A stretch of 60,674 nucleotides of DNA from an uncultured Corynebacterium sp. (GCA_946220775.1 CAMIFC010000008.1:1-60674), one strand, 5' to 3'. Counted from the stretch's first letter, positions 25,375 to 34,101 are shown. Translations and numbers: made by a program. Notes: a model not told the origin generated them from the sequence alone.

Positions 25375-27072
25375 TTAGAAGTGACGGCCCACGTGTGCTT
25401 CGTCTCGCATGCGCTTAACCATGTGTGGGTAGTGCAGCTCGAACGCTGGGCGCTCGGAGCGAATGCGTGGCATGGAGGTGAAGTTGTGACGTGGTGGTGG
25501 GCAAGAGGTTGCCCACTCCAGGGAGTTGCCGTAGCCCCATGGGTCATCAACAGTGACGACCTCGCCGTAGCGGTAGGACTTGAACACGTTCCACAGGAAT
25601 GGCAGCACGGAGATTGCCAGGATGCAGGCACCGATGGTGGACACCTGGTTGTAGGTCGTGAAGCCGTCCGTCGGGAGATAGTCCGCGTAACGACGTGGCA
25701 TGCCGGAGTTACCTGCCCAGTGCTGGATCAGGAACGTGGTGTGGAAACCAACGAAGGTGAGCCAGAAGTGCAGCTTGCCCAGGCGCTCGTCGAGCATGCG
25801 GCCAGTCATCTTCGGGAACCAGAAGTACATACCAGCGAAGGATGCGAAGGCAACGGTACCGAAGAGGGTGTAGTGGAAGTGTGCCACCACGAAGTAGGTA
25901 TCAGACACGTGGAAGTCCATTGCCGGACCCGCGAGCATAATACCGGTCAAGCCACCGAACAGGAAGGTGGCGAAGAAGCCGATTGCGAAGATCATTGGGG
26001 TTTCGAAGGTAATTCGACCGCCCCACATCGTGCCCAGCCAGTTGAAGAACTTCATGCCGGTTGGGACTGCAATCAGGAACGTCATGAACGCGAAGAATGG
26101 CAGCAGGACTGCGCCGGTCACGAACATGTGGTGTGCCCACACAGCCATGGACAGTGCGGCGATCGACAGGGTTGCGAAAACCAGGCCGACGTAGCCGAAC
26201 ATTGGCTTACGGGAGAACACTGGGTAGATCTCCGACACGATGCCGAAGAATGGCAGAGCCAGAACGTAAACCTCTGGGTGGCCGAAGAACCAGAACAGGT
26301 GCTGCCACAGGATGGCGCCACCGTTGCCTGGATCGTAAATGTGGCCGCCGAGCTTGCGGTCGAACATGACACCCAGTGCGGCTGCAGCCAGCAGTGGGAA
26401 GATCAGCAGGACCAGCAGGGAGGTCACGAAGATGTTCCAGGTGAAAATAGGCATGCGGAACATGGTCATGCCAGGTGCACGCAGGACCAGGATCGTGGTG
26501 ATCATGTTCACTGCGGACAGAATGGTACCGACACCACCAACGCCGACACCGACGATCCACAGATCGGAGCCAACGCCTGGGGAGTGAATTGCATCAGCCA
26601 GTGGCTGGTACATCGTCCAACCGAAGTCTGCTGCACCACCCGGGGTGAGGAAGCCGGTCAGCATCAAGACACCGCCGGCGGTAGTAAGCCAGAAGCCGAA
26701 GGCGTTCAGGCGTGGGAAAGCCACGTCTGGGGCGCCGATCTGCAACGGCATGATGTAGTTAGCGAAGCCGAACACCATTGGGGATCCGTACAGCAGCAGC
26801 ATGATGGTGCCGTGCATGGTGAACAGCTGGTTGAATTGCTCAGGCGACAGGAACTGCATGCCTGGGTTGAAAAGCTCCAGGCGGATAAGCAGTGCCATGA
26901 GTCCACCGATCAGGAAGAACGTGAAGGACATCATCAGGTACATGATGCCCAGCAGCTTGTGATCGGTAGTAGTCAGTGCCTTCCAGGCAAAACTGCCTCG
27001 ACGGCCATGGCCTGAGGGTTCTGGGCGTTCGGGAACAACATGGTGTTCTTCCCGTGGCGCGACCGCGGTCAT
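25375..27072 (-). CDS. ctaD: Cytochrome c oxidase subunit I (aa3 type)
   Basis: The 565-residue, twelve-helix haem-copper oxidase subunit. Visible signatures are TMHGTIMLLLYG with a haem a ligand, WQHLFWFFGHPEVYVL with the CuB His and the cross-linked Tyr, AHHMFVTG with two CuB His, and VAHFHYTLFG with the haem a/a3 His pair. It is the catalytic core that reduces O2 and pumps protons, working with the bcc complex. In corynebacteria ctaD is separate from ctaCF and qcrCAB, as here. Confidence 0.97.
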   Translation of the reverse strand: MTAVAPREEHHVVPERPEPSGHGRRGSFAWKALTTTDHKLLGIMYLMMSFTFFLIGGLMALLIRLELFNPGMQFLSPEQFNQLFTMHGTIMLLLYGSPMVFGFANYIMPLQIGAPDVAFPRLNAFGFWLTTAGGVLMLTGFLTPGGAADFGWTMYQPLADAIHSPGVGSDLWIVGVGVGGVGTILSAVNMITTILVLRAPGMTMFRMPIFTWNIFVTSLLVLLIFPLLAAAALGVMFDRKLGGHIYDPGNGGAILWQHLFWFFGHPEVYVLALPFFGIVSEIYPVFSRKPMFGYVGLVFATLSIAALSMAVWAHHMFVTGAVLLPFFAFMTFLIAVPTGMKFFNWLGTMWGGRITFETPMIFAIGFFATFLFGGLTGIMLAGPAMDFHVSDTYFVVAHFHYTLFGTVAFASFAGMYFWFPKMTGRMLDERLGKLHFWLTFVGFHTTFLIQHWAGNSGMPRRYADYLPTDGFTTYNQVSTIGACILAISVLPFLWNVFKSYRYGEVVTVDDPWGYGNSLEWATSCPPPRHNFTSMPRIRSERPAFELHYPHMVKRMRDEAHVGRHF

Positions 27073-27380
27073 TGATTCCTCCTGACTACGCAGTATGCGG
27101 GTCGTCGTCCCGCATACTCCAAAGAATTTTGGCCTTGCATTTATGTGGCCAAGCCATCGCCGTGAGGCGTTGGCAAGCCCCTCTACGCAGGGATACTGCC
27201 TATGTTATCCCGTTTTCCCGAATTTCAATAGCCGGGGGGCGGGAAATTAGCAGTTTGCTCACAGTTTCGGGGGTAGTTTGGTGCCCCAATCGGGGTATCG
27301 GATGCTTAAAAGGCACCCAACACCACCGTCAGGCGGGCAATTCCCTACTCCCCTGGTTCACTTCGACCCTGGCGTCGGCC
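27073..27380. other. ctaD leader/promoter region and nrdF downstream
   Basis: 308 nt between ctaD and nrdF, both on the minus strand. It must carry the ctaD promoter. I see no convincing terminator for nrdF; the only notable structure is GGTGCC...GGCACC around 27281-27327 with a large loop. No small gene is evident. Confidence 0.5.
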
Positions 27381-28376
27381 TTAGAAATCCCAGTCATCAT
27401 CGGTGGTGTTTTCTGCCTTACCGATGACGTAGGAGGATCCGGAACCACTGAAGAAGTCATGGTTCTCGTCGCCGCCTGGGTTCAGGGAGGAAAGGATTGC
27501 TGGGGACACGCGGGTTTCGTCCGCTGGGAACAGTCCCTCGTAGCCCATGTTGTTCAGCGCCTTGTTCGCGTTGTACCGCAGGAAGCGCTTCACATCTTCG
27601 GTCCAGCCGAGTTCGTCGTAGAGATCCTCCGTGTACGCGATCTCGTTTTCGTACAGGTCGTACATCAGGCTGAACACGTGTTCCTTGAGCTCCGCTTGGC
27701 GCTCTTCAGACTCGTGGCGCAATGCCTGCTGGTACTTGTAGCCGACGTAGTAACCGTGCACGGACTCGTCGCGAATGATGAGGCGAATGATATCTGCCGT
27801 GTTCGTCAGCTTCCCGTGGGACGACCAGTACATCGGCAGGTAAAAGCCCGAGTAGAACAAGAATGATTCCAGCAGAACCGACGCGATCTTGCGCTTCTGC
27901 GGGTCGCCCCCCTTGTAGAACTCCAGGATGATCCTCGCCTTGTTCTGCAGGTTCTCGTTCTCCTCGGACCAGCGGAACGCATCGTTGATCTCCGGGGTGG
28001 AGGCGAGCGTCATGAAGATCTGCGAGTAGGACTTCGCGTGGACGGATTCCATGAATGCGATGTTCGTGAACACCGCTTCTTCGTGCATGGTTTCTGCGTC
28101 GTCGATCAGCCTGACAGCACCCACGGTGCCCTGGATCGTGTCGAGCATCGTCAGCCCGGTGAACACGCGCATGGTTGTGCGCTTTTCTGCCTCGTTGAGC
28201 GTCGCCCAGCTTTGGACGTCATTGGATACCGGAACCTTTTCCGGAAGCCAGAAGTTAGCGGTAAGGCGATCCCAAACTTCTTGATCCCTATCATCTGGAA
28301 TTTCGTTCCAGTTGATGGCGCCGACTGGGTGCCCGTTGTGGTGCTGCGCCGGCGACTGTGGCTCTAATGCACTCAT
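27381..28376 (-). CDS. nrdF: Ribonucleotide reductase class Ib small subunit
   Basis: The 331-residue R2 protein holds the dimetal and radical cofactor. Ligand motifs are visible in helix regions FTGLTMLDTIQG, HEEAVFTNIAFMESVHAKSYS and IRDESVHGYYVGYK; the radical Tyr lies in the AKSYSQIF segment. Class Ib enzymes of corynebacteria use a Mn-tyrosyl cofactor assembled with NrdI. ATG 28376 is chosen since the N-terminus INWNEIPDDRDQEVWDRLT then follows normally; the longer frame reads through leader DNA. nrdF lies 361 nt from nrdE and probably has its own promoter: minus-strand TATATT at 28467-28462 is a candidate -10. Confidence 0.96.
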   Translation of the reverse strand: MSALEPQSPAQHHNGHPVGAINWNEIPDDRDQEVWDRLTANFWLPEKVPVSNDVQSWATLNEAEKRTTMRVFTGLTMLDTIQGTVGAVRLIDDAETMHEEAVFTNIAFMESVHAKSYSQIFMTLASTPEINDAFRWSEENENLQNKARIILEFYKGGDPQKRKIASVLLESFLFYSGFYLPMYWSSHGKLTNTADIIRLIIRDESVHGYYVGYKYQQALRHESEERQAELKEHVFSLMYDLYENEIAYTEDLYDELGWTEDVKRFLRYNANKALNNMGYEGLFPADETRVSPAILSSLNPGGDENHDFFSGSGSSYVIGKAENTTDDDWDF

Positions 28377-28540
28377 CTGTGCATGCACTCCTAATCTTCC
28401 CACCACAATTCCCCCGTTTCCTAAGCGTTTTCCGCTCGGCACGGTTCGGTGTTGGGTGGGGAATATAGCTACTGATACGGCTGCCATCGTACCCCAGTTA
28501 ACCCCCATGATCATCTTTCGTAAGCAGGGTCTCATTCCCC

Positions 28541-28566
28541 GTTTTATTTTTAGGACGCCAATCCCT
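28541..28566 (+). repeat. Dispersed GGACGCCA box, T-rich flank
   Basis: GTTTTATTTTTAGGACGCCA followed by ATCCC, in the nrdF upstream region. Confidence 0.6.
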
Positions 28567-28620
28567 AAACCCCTCCCCACCTGCACTTTCATTAACCCGT
28601 CGTATTTTTGGCAGGCTGAA

Positions 28621-28727
28621 TGAGCGCGGTGATTTCACCGCGCTCATCACGCTGTCTGAACCGGCATCCCCGGTGCCGGTTCAGCCCCCGCTACCGCATG
28701 CCGCTGTCCAAGAAATTCGCCAGCGGC
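28621..28727. repeat. Three consecutive hairpins between nrdE and nrdF
   Basis: (1) TGAGCGCGGTGA / TCACCGCGCTCA, 12-bp perfect stem, 28621-28646. (2) CTGAACCGGCA / TGCCGGTTCAG, 11-bp stem with 7-nt loop, 28656-28684. (3) GCCGCTG / CAGCGGC, 28700-28727. None is followed by a T-run on either strand, so they look like RNA-stability or processing structures at the nrdE 3' end instead of a plain terminator. Confidence 0.7.
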
Positions 28728-28737
28728 AATGCGTGGT

Positions 28738-30897
28738 TTAGAGCATGCAAGACACGCAGCCCTCAACCTCAGTTCCGGTCAGGGCAGTCTGGCGCAGACG
28801 GATGTAGTAGATCGTCTTGATGCCCTTGCGCCAGGCATAGATCTGCGCGCGGTTGATATCGCGCGTCGTGACAGTGTCCTTGAAGAACAGAGTCAAGGAC
28901 AGACCCTGGTCAACGTACTTGGTTGCCACGGCGTAGGTGTCGATGATCTTTTCGTAGCCGATTTCGTAGGCGTCCTGGTAGTACTCCAGGTTTTCGTTGG
29001 TCATGTGTGGCGCCGGGTAGTAGACGCGACCAATCTTGCCTTCCTTGCGGATCTCGATCTTCGATGCGATCGGGTGGATCGAGGAGGTCGAGTTATTGAT
29101 GTAGGAAATCGAGCCGGTCGGTGGCACGGCCTGCAGGTTGCGGTTGTAGATGCCGTGCTTCATCACGGATTCCTTCAGCGCAGCCCAGTCCTCGGCGGTT
29201 GGCACCTCGATGGTGGACTTGTCGAACAGTTCCTTGACCTTCTCGGTCTTCGGGGCAAAGTCCGCTGGGTCGAAGCCGTCGAAGTACACACCGGAGGCGT
29301 AATCGGAGTTCTCGAAATCGTAGAACGTTTCACCGCGTTCGATGGCGATCTTGTTCGACGCCTTCAGGCATTCATACAGCACGGCGGCGAAGTAGGCGTT
29401 GGTGAAGTCCAGTGCTTCTTCAGAGCCGTAGTAGATGTGCTCGCGTCCAAGGTAACCGTGCAGGTTCATCTGACCCAGGCCGATGGCGTGGGAGTGATCA
29501 TTGCCCTGGCGGATGGATGGCACCGAGTTGATGTCCGTCTGGTCGGACACCGCGGTCAGGCCACGGATAGCCATCTCGATGGTCTTGGAGAAGTCCGTGG
29601 AGTCCATTGCCTTGGCGATGTTCAGCGAGCCCAGGTTGCAGGAAATATCGTCGCCGATGGTCTTGTAGGTCAGGTCATCGTTGAATTCTGATGGGGTGGA
29701 GACCTGCAGGATCTCGGAGCACAAGTTGGAGTGGGTGATGCGACCGGCAATGGGGTTGGTCTTGTTCACCGTGTCCTCGAACATGATGTACGGGTAGCCG
29801 GACTCGAACTGGATCTCCGCCAGGGTCTGGAAGAATTCGCGGGCGTTGATCTTCTGCTTACGGATCCGTGGATCTTCGACCATGTCGGCGTAGTTCTCGG
29901 TGATGGAGACGTCGGCGAATGGTTTGCCATAAACGCGCTCAACATCGTATGGGGAGAACAGGTACATGTCGGCATTCTTGCGCGCGAGTTCGAAGGTGAT
30001 GTCCGGCACCACAACGCCCAGGGAGAGGGTCTTGATGCGGATCTTCTCATCCGCGTTTTCTCGCTTGGTGTCCAGGAAGCGCAGGATGTCTGGGTGGTGT
30101 GCGTGCAGATACACGGCACCGGCCCCTTGGCGGGCACCCAGCTGGTTCGCGTAGGAGAACGCGTCTTCCAGCAGCTTCATGACTGGAATGACACCCGACG
30201 ACTGGTTTTCGATGTGCTTAATCGGCGCGCCAGCTTCGCGAATGTTGGACAGCAGCAGCGCCACGCCACCACCGCGCTTGGACAGCTGCAGTGCGGAGTT
30301 GATGGAGCGTCCGATGGACTCCATGTTGTCCTCAATACGCAGCAGGAAGCAGGACACCGGCTCGCCACGCTGGGCCTTACCGATGTTCAGGAAGGTCGGG
30401 GTTGCTGGCTGGAAGCGGCCATCGATGATCTCGTCGACCAGCCCCTTCGCCATGTCCTTATCGCCATCGGCCAAGCCCAGCGCCACCATGCACACGCGGT
30501 CTTCGAAGCGCTCCAGGTAGCGACGTCCATCGAAGGTCTTCAGGGTGTACGAGGTGTAGTACTTGTACGCGCCGAGGAAGGACTGAAAGCGGAACTTCTT
30601 GGCATAAGCCTGCTTGAACAGGTCCTTAATGAATTGGAAGTCGTACTTCCCCACGATCTCGCCGTCGTAGTACTTGTTGTCCACGAGGTATTGGATCTTT
30701 TCTTCCAGGTCGTGGAAGAACACGGTGTTCTGGTTCACGTGCTGGAGGAAGAACTGATTCGCAGCTTCGCGGTCCTTGTCGAACTGAATCTGCCCGTTCT
30801 CGTCGTACAGGTTCAGCATCGCGTTCAGTGCGTGGTAATCCAGCTGCTCGGATTCCTTCACTGGTTCCGCGACGGTTTTGCCCAGGTTTTCGGCCAT
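28738..30897 (-). CDS. nrdE: Ribonucleotide reductase class Ib large subunit
   Basis: The 719-residue R1 protein reduces ribonucleoside diphosphates. Motifs: TPTFLNIGKAQRGEPVSC with one active-site Cys, SNLCSEILQ with another active-site Cys, NLGSLNIAKAM, and the C-terminal redox tail GCVSCML that is re-reduced by NrdH. ATG 30897 is chosen with GGAAGGG 6 nt before it; the longer frame includes leader DNA. It lacks the ATP-cone of class Ia. nrdI lies 114 nt upstream, with an inverted pair of GGCGTCC/GGACGCC octamers in the gap. Confidence 0.97.
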   Translation of the reverse strand: MAENLGKTVAEPVKESEQLDYHALNAMLNLYDENGQIQFDKDREAANQFFLQHVNQNTVFFHDLEEKIQYLVDNKYYDGEIVGKYDFQFIKDLFKQAYAKKFRFQSFLGAYKYYTSYTLKTFDGRRYLERFEDRVCMVALGLADGDKDMAKGLVDEIIDGRFQPATPTFLNIGKAQRGEPVSCFLLRIEDNMESIGRSINSALQLSKRGGGVALLLSNIREAGAPIKHIENQSSGVIPVMKLLEDAFSYANQLGARQGAGAVYLHAHHPDILRFLDTKRENADEKIRIKTLSLGVVVPDITFELARKNADMYLFSPYDVERVYGKPFADVSITENYADMVEDPRIRKQKINAREFFQTLAEIQFESGYPYIMFEDTVNKTNPIAGRITHSNLCSEILQVSTPSEFNDDLTYKTIGDDISCNLGSLNIAKAMDSTDFSKTIEMAIRGLTAVSDQTDINSVPSIRQGNDHSHAIGLGQMNLHGYLGREHIYYGSEEALDFTNAYFAAVLYECLKASNKIAIERGETFYDFENSDYASGVYFDGFDPADFAPKTEKVKELFDKSTIEVPTAEDWAALKESVMKHGIYNRNLQAVPPTGSISYINNSTSSIHPIASKIEIRKEGKIGRVYYPAPHMTNENLEYYQDAYEIGYEKIIDTYAVATKYVDQGLSLTLFFKDTVTTRDINRAQIYAWRKGIKTIYYIRLRQTALTGTEVEGCVSCML

Positions 30898-30922
30898 TGT
30901 TTTCCCTTCCATCAATGCGTTC

Positions 30923-30950
30923 GGCGTCCTTTTTCTTTTTTCGGACGCCA
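30923..30950. repeat. Inverted pair of octamer boxes in the nrdE leader
   Basis: GGCGTCC (30923-30929) and GGACGCC (30943-30949) face each other across a 13-nt T-rich spacer. A hairpin with 7-bp stem would form about 30 nt before the nrdE ribosome binding site. Confidence 0.7.
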
Positions 30951-31011
30951 ACCCGCTGCTACTCATGAACTCTAGAGATAAATGTTTGTTGGTGATTCTT
31001 TTGAGAGGGGG

Positions 31012-31455
31012 TTATGCGACGGCGTCCCAGCGCCCCTCTTCCCTTAACGCAGCTTCGAACTCCGCCAAACCTTCCTTCACTCGGGCGACATCATCCTCCG
31101 TGCCCATGAGCTCGAAGCGGTACAGATAAGGTACCTGACACTTCGCGGAGATCACGTCGCCAGCCAGGCAGAAGTCCGCTCCGAAGTTGAGGTTTCCGGC
31201 GGCGATCACGCCACGGAGGTTGTCCCGATTTTGTTTTACGTTGAGGAACTTGATGACCTGCTTGGGGACTGGTCGGGAGTTCTCCCCCACCATGCTGACC
31301 CCGCCACCATACGTGGGCACGATGAGCACGTGTGGTTCGTCAACCACCAGTGGTTCCTCGGTGCGGTAAATCGGGATGCGCTTGGCTGGCAGGTCGAGCT
31401 TTTCAACGAATCTGTGTGTGTTGTTGGTTGTCGAGGAAAAATACGTAATGAGCAT
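31012..31455 (-). CDS. nrdI: NrdI flavodoxin-like protein
   Basis: A 147-residue FMN protein with the NrdI pattern: ITYFSSTTNNTHRF (phosphate loop), VPTYGGG, and GVIAAGNLNFGADFCLAGD. It supplies superoxide/oxidant to build the Mn-tyrosyl cofactor of NrdF. Start 31455 has GAGAGGA upstream, inside the end of the MFS gene, whose stop is only 9 nt away, so nrdI is probably cotranslated with that transporter. Confidence 0.96.
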   Translation of the reverse strand: MLITYFSSTTNNTHRFVEKLDLPAKRIPIYRTEEPLVVDEPHVLIVPTYGGGVSMVGENSRPVPKQVIKFLNVKQNRDNLRGVIAAGNLNFGADFCLAGDVISAKCQVPYLYRFELMGTEDDVARVKEGLAEFEAALREEGRWDAVA

Positions 31456-31464
31456 GGAATCCTC

Positions 31465-32802
31465 TCAGCTCTCGGTGTGGGATGGGGAATGGTCGGGGGA
31501 TACAGAATCGTCAGGGGGATCGTGGGTTGGACCGGGTGGCGTCCACGTTAAAAATCGGGGAACAAACAGCATCATGGCCACGACGCCGACGATGACCAGC
31601 GCACCGCCAGCGGCCGTGACGGTCCCCGCTGGATAACGGGAACCGCCCCAGCCATGCAGCAAGTCGGCGAGGCGCGGACCGCCAGCAACGACGACGAAGA
31701 ACACACCTTGCAAGCGGCCACGCATGTCGTCCGTTGCGGCTTCCTGCAACATCGTCGAGCGCAGCACTGCCGAGAACATGTCGGCAGCACCACCCACGGC
31801 GAACGCCACCACTGCGATGACCGCCCATGCACCTACTGTGCCCTTTGCACCGGACACGGCCAGCCCCATGATGACGATGGAGACGCCCCAAAATAGAACA
31901 CTCCAGGTCACGCCCAGTCCGCGGCGAGCGATTCGGGTGATGAGCCCAGAGAAAACGCCACCGAGGACCGCGCCAATCGGCAACGCCGCGAAGAGCAGGG
32001 CGTACATAATGCCACCATCGCCAGTTTCGCCGAAGTCCACCTGGGACATCTGCGGAATGAGGGCGCGGGGCATGCCGAAGACCATGGCGATCAAATCAAT
32101 GAGGAACGTCATGAGGATGATCGGCTGGGTCAGCAGGAAGCGGAAGCCATCGACGACCGCGGCCAGGCCAGCTTGGTTCGGAGAATCCTCGCTGCGATGG
32201 TCGGGGGCTAGCGCTGGCAGTTTGTGCACTGCGTACAACGTGGCGAACAGCGCCACGAAGTCCAAGAAGTACAGCCAGCTGAATCCAACCAGTGGAATCA
32301 GCGCGCCGCCGACCACTGGCCCCACGATCGCGCCGACTTGTTGGACCGTCATGTTCAGGCTGGTCGCCGCGGCGATGTGCTTCACCCCGACGAGCTTGGG
32401 AACAATCGCAGTGCGAGTCGGCTGGTTCACAGCAAAGAATGTCTGCTGGAAGGCGAAGAGGATCAGTAGGATCCACACGTTGGTGGCTCCGACGGCCGCA
32501 AATGCCCAGAACCCCGCGGCAGACACGATCAACCCAGTGGTGGTGATGTGAAGCAGCACGCGGCGATCCATCGCATCGGCGAGTGAACCTCCGTAGAGGC
32601 CAAAGATCAGCAATGGCACCAGGCCGAACATTCCGGCCAGGCCGACGTAGGCGGAGCTGCCGGTCAGCGAGTAAATATGTGCTGGAACGGCGATGATGTT
32701 CAGCTGTGCACCGATGACGGTGACGATGTTCGCCTGCCAGAGGCGGCGGAAATCGTCGTAACGAAGGGGCGTGGTATCCGCGAGCAATTGACGCAATGCC
32801 AC
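31465..32802 (-). CDS. MFS transporter inside the nrd cluster
   Basis: A 445-residue, about twelve-helix major facilitator of the EntS-like DHA3 group: YDDFRRLWQANIVTVIG at the start, GLYGGSLADAMDRRVLL as the loop 2-3 motif, and RGRLQGVFFVVVAGG. Members export siderophores, drugs or other small molecules. Start is GTG 32802 with GGGAGG 10 nt upstream. It lies between nrdH and nrdI, just after a terminator that ends nrdH, and 9 nt before nrdI. It therefore probably leads the transcript that includes nrdI-nrdE. The substrate is unknown. Confidence 0.85.
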   Translation of the reverse strand: MALRQLLADTTPLRYDDFRRLWQANIVTVIGAQLNIIAVPAHIYSLTGSSAYVGLAGMFGLVPLLIFGLYGGSLADAMDRRVLLHITTTGLIVSAAGFWAFAAVGATNVWILLILFAFQQTFFAVNQPTRTAIVPKLVGVKHIAAATSLNMTVQQVGAIVGPVVGGALIPLVGFSWLYFLDFVALFATLYAVHKLPALAPDHRSEDSPNQAGLAAVVDGFRFLLTQPIILMTFLIDLIAMVFGMPRALIPQMSQVDFGETGDGGIMYALLFAALPIGAVLGGVFSGLITRIARRGLGVTWSVLFWGVSIVIMGLAVSGAKGTVGAWAVIAVVAFAVGGAADMFSAVLRSTMLQEAATDDMRGRLQGVFFVVVAGGPRLADLLHGWGGSRYPAGTVTAAGGALVIVGVVAMMLFVPRFLTWTPPGPTHDPPDDSVSPDHSPSHTES

Positions 32803-32873
32803 AGTGCCCGAGCCTCCCTTTCGCTAAATTCTTTCACCCACGTTGGTTAGTTGTGATGCTTGCCCACTTAGGC

Positions 32874-32908
32874 AAACAAAAAAGCCAGCGCCGTCGTGAC
32901 ACGCTGGC
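32874..32908 (-). terminator. Intrinsic terminator after nrdH
   Basis: Minus strand: GCCAGCG (32908-32902), 11-nt loop, CGCTGGC (32890-32884), then T-rich run (32883-32874). It separates nrdH from the MFS-nrdIE unit. Confidence 0.9.
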
Positions 32909-32972
32909 ATGCCCCATCCCGTTGTCACTTAAGGATGGTGCCTTCTGAATTATGTGTGGACGTTGCCGCTAA

Positions 32973-33203
32973 TTATGCAGCTTCGGCGAGCAGCCCCTTG
33001 ATGCGATCTGGGCGGAACCCAGACCAGTGCTCTTCCCCCGCCACAACGACTGGCGCCTGCAGGTGGCCAAGAGCCATCACGTAATCGCGGGCTTCATCAT
33101 CCAGGCTGATATCGACGAGCTCGTAGTCGAGGCCAGCCTTATCCATGGCCTTCTTGGTGGCGGTGCACTGGACGCAAGCTGGCTTCGTGTAGACGGTAAT
33201 CAT
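32973..33203 (-). CDS. nrdH: NrdH glutaredoxin-like redoxin
   Basis: The 76-residue protein begins ITVYTKPACVQC, with the CVQC redox pair (Cys10, Cys13) specific to NrdH, and has the family's C-terminal WSGFRPDRI. It delivers electrons from thioredoxin reductase to the NrdE C-terminal Cys pair. ATG 33203 is chosen by homology. Upstream are a TTGTCA-17-TAGTCT promoter, two NrdR boxes and a DnaA-box row. Unusually, a terminator and an MFS gene separate it from nrdI. Confidence 0.97.
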   Translation of the reverse strand: MITVYTKPACVQCTATKKAMDKAGLDYELVDISLDDEARDYVMALGHLQAPVVVAGEEHWSGFRPDRIKGLLAEAA

Positions 33204-33267
33204 TTCCCTAATTCTCCCTGAGTGAGCGCCGCGTACTAGCGCTTGTTGTGCGTGATTGACTCCCCTG

Positions 33268-33296
33268 AGACTACACATGATCAACACCCCTGACAA
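33268..33296 (-). promoter_or_regulatory. nrdH promoter
   Basis: Minus-strand -35 TTGTCA (33296-33291), 17-bp spacer, extended -10 TGTGTAGTCT ending in TAGTCT (33273-33268). Predicted leader about 60 nt. Confidence 0.65.
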
Positions 33297-33305
33297 CCTG
33301 GGATA

Positions 33306-33353
33306 ACACAATATTTGGGGGCACACAGGCGGACCGGACACTATATGTAGTGT
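33306..33353. promoter_or_regulatory. Pair of NrdR boxes upstream of nrdH
   Basis: ACACTATATGTAGTGT (33338-33353) fits the NrdR consensus acaCwAtATaTwGtgt at nearly every base. A weaker ACACAATATTTGGGGG (33306-33321) begins exactly 32 bp away, three helical turns, the usual paired-box layout. NrdR with ATP/dATP should repress nrdH here. Confidence 0.8.
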
Positions 33354-33429
33354 TTGGTTTTTAGGTAATGCCAGGTGGGTAATTCCACCTCCACAACATG
33401 TAGCACACTAAGAAACTTCAAGCTTGTAA

Positions 33430-33494
33430 TTATCCACAGGGTTGTCCACATGTTGTCCACACTGGCGTGCACTCTTGTCCACACACCATCCACA
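33430..33494 (+). promoter_or_regulatory. Row of DnaA boxes upstream of nrdH
   Basis: TTATCCACA (33430-33438) and TTGTCCACA at 33442, 33453 and 33475 are consensus DnaA boxes (TTGTCCACA is the actinobacterial form), with a degenerate CCATCCACA at 33486. All are in the same orientation with start offsets 12, 11 and 22 bp, so on one helix face. Confidence 0.75.
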
Positions 33495-33726
33495 CGCCCC
33501 GAGGTTGCCCCGCGCGAGAACACACCCCGCAAGAACACGTCCCCGCGGAATCACACCTCGTGCCCAGGCGATACGCCACGCCCAACATTGCGCCCCAAGC
33601 AACGCGCCCCCGGCAGCGCCCCACCCAAGCAACGCGAAAGGCCGGCCCCACCCAACGGGTGAGACCGACCTTCGCAACGCCGAGCCATAATGGCTCAAGC
33701 CGATCGCTCCTTAGCGGAGCGAATAA

Positions 33727-33849
33727 TTAGCCCTGGCGAGCCTTGAAACGTGGATCCTTCTTATTGATCACGTAGACCTTGCCGTGACGACGGACAACCT
33801 GGGCGCCCGGCTTGTTCTTCAGCGACCGAAGGGACTTACGGACCTTCAT
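33727..33849 (-). CDS. rpmJ: Ribosomal protein bL36, Cys-free (YkgO type)
   Basis: The 40-residue protein MKVRKSLRSLKNKPGAQ...INKKDPRFKARQG is bL36 of the type lacking the zinc-binding Cys/His set. AGGAG lies 7-8 nt before ATG 33849. In many bacteria this paralogue replaces the zinc-containing L36 under zinc starvation, controlled by Zur; I found no clear Zur box here. Two small hairpins (CGCTCC-TTAGC-GGAGCG and GAGCC-ATAAT-GGCTC as plus strand) lie just downstream of the gene but without a T-run. Confidence 0.95.
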   Translation of the reverse strand: MKVRKSLRSLKNKPGAQVVRRHGKVYVINKKDPRFKARQG

Positions 33850-34101
33850 CGGGCGCTCCTTTCCTGATCGACTGACAATCGCTCGGCTTCCCGCGCCTCC
33901 CCCATCCACCCGGTTTTGGGCAGACGTGGACGCATGAATCAACGCCAAGCTGAAACACAACGGTTAATACTAGCGTCTGAACAGCAGAAAACCAAAACAT
34001 GCACACAGCCCCGTACCTGTCCACGCGCCATGCCGTTCACAGCCCCCATTCGGACTCATTCACCGTGCCCCTCGTCGAGCCCTTCGTCAAGCACCTTCAA
34101 C

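Noticed and set aside
25381..27015. Long 544-residue plus-strand frame opposite ctaD
   Set aside because: Glu/His/Gln-rich antisense shadow of a conserved oxidase gene with no start signal.
33430..33494. DnaA-box cluster read as oriC
   Set aside because: No dnaA, dnaN, rpmH or gyrB nearby, and no clear AT-rich unwinding region; neighbours are nrdH and rpmJ.
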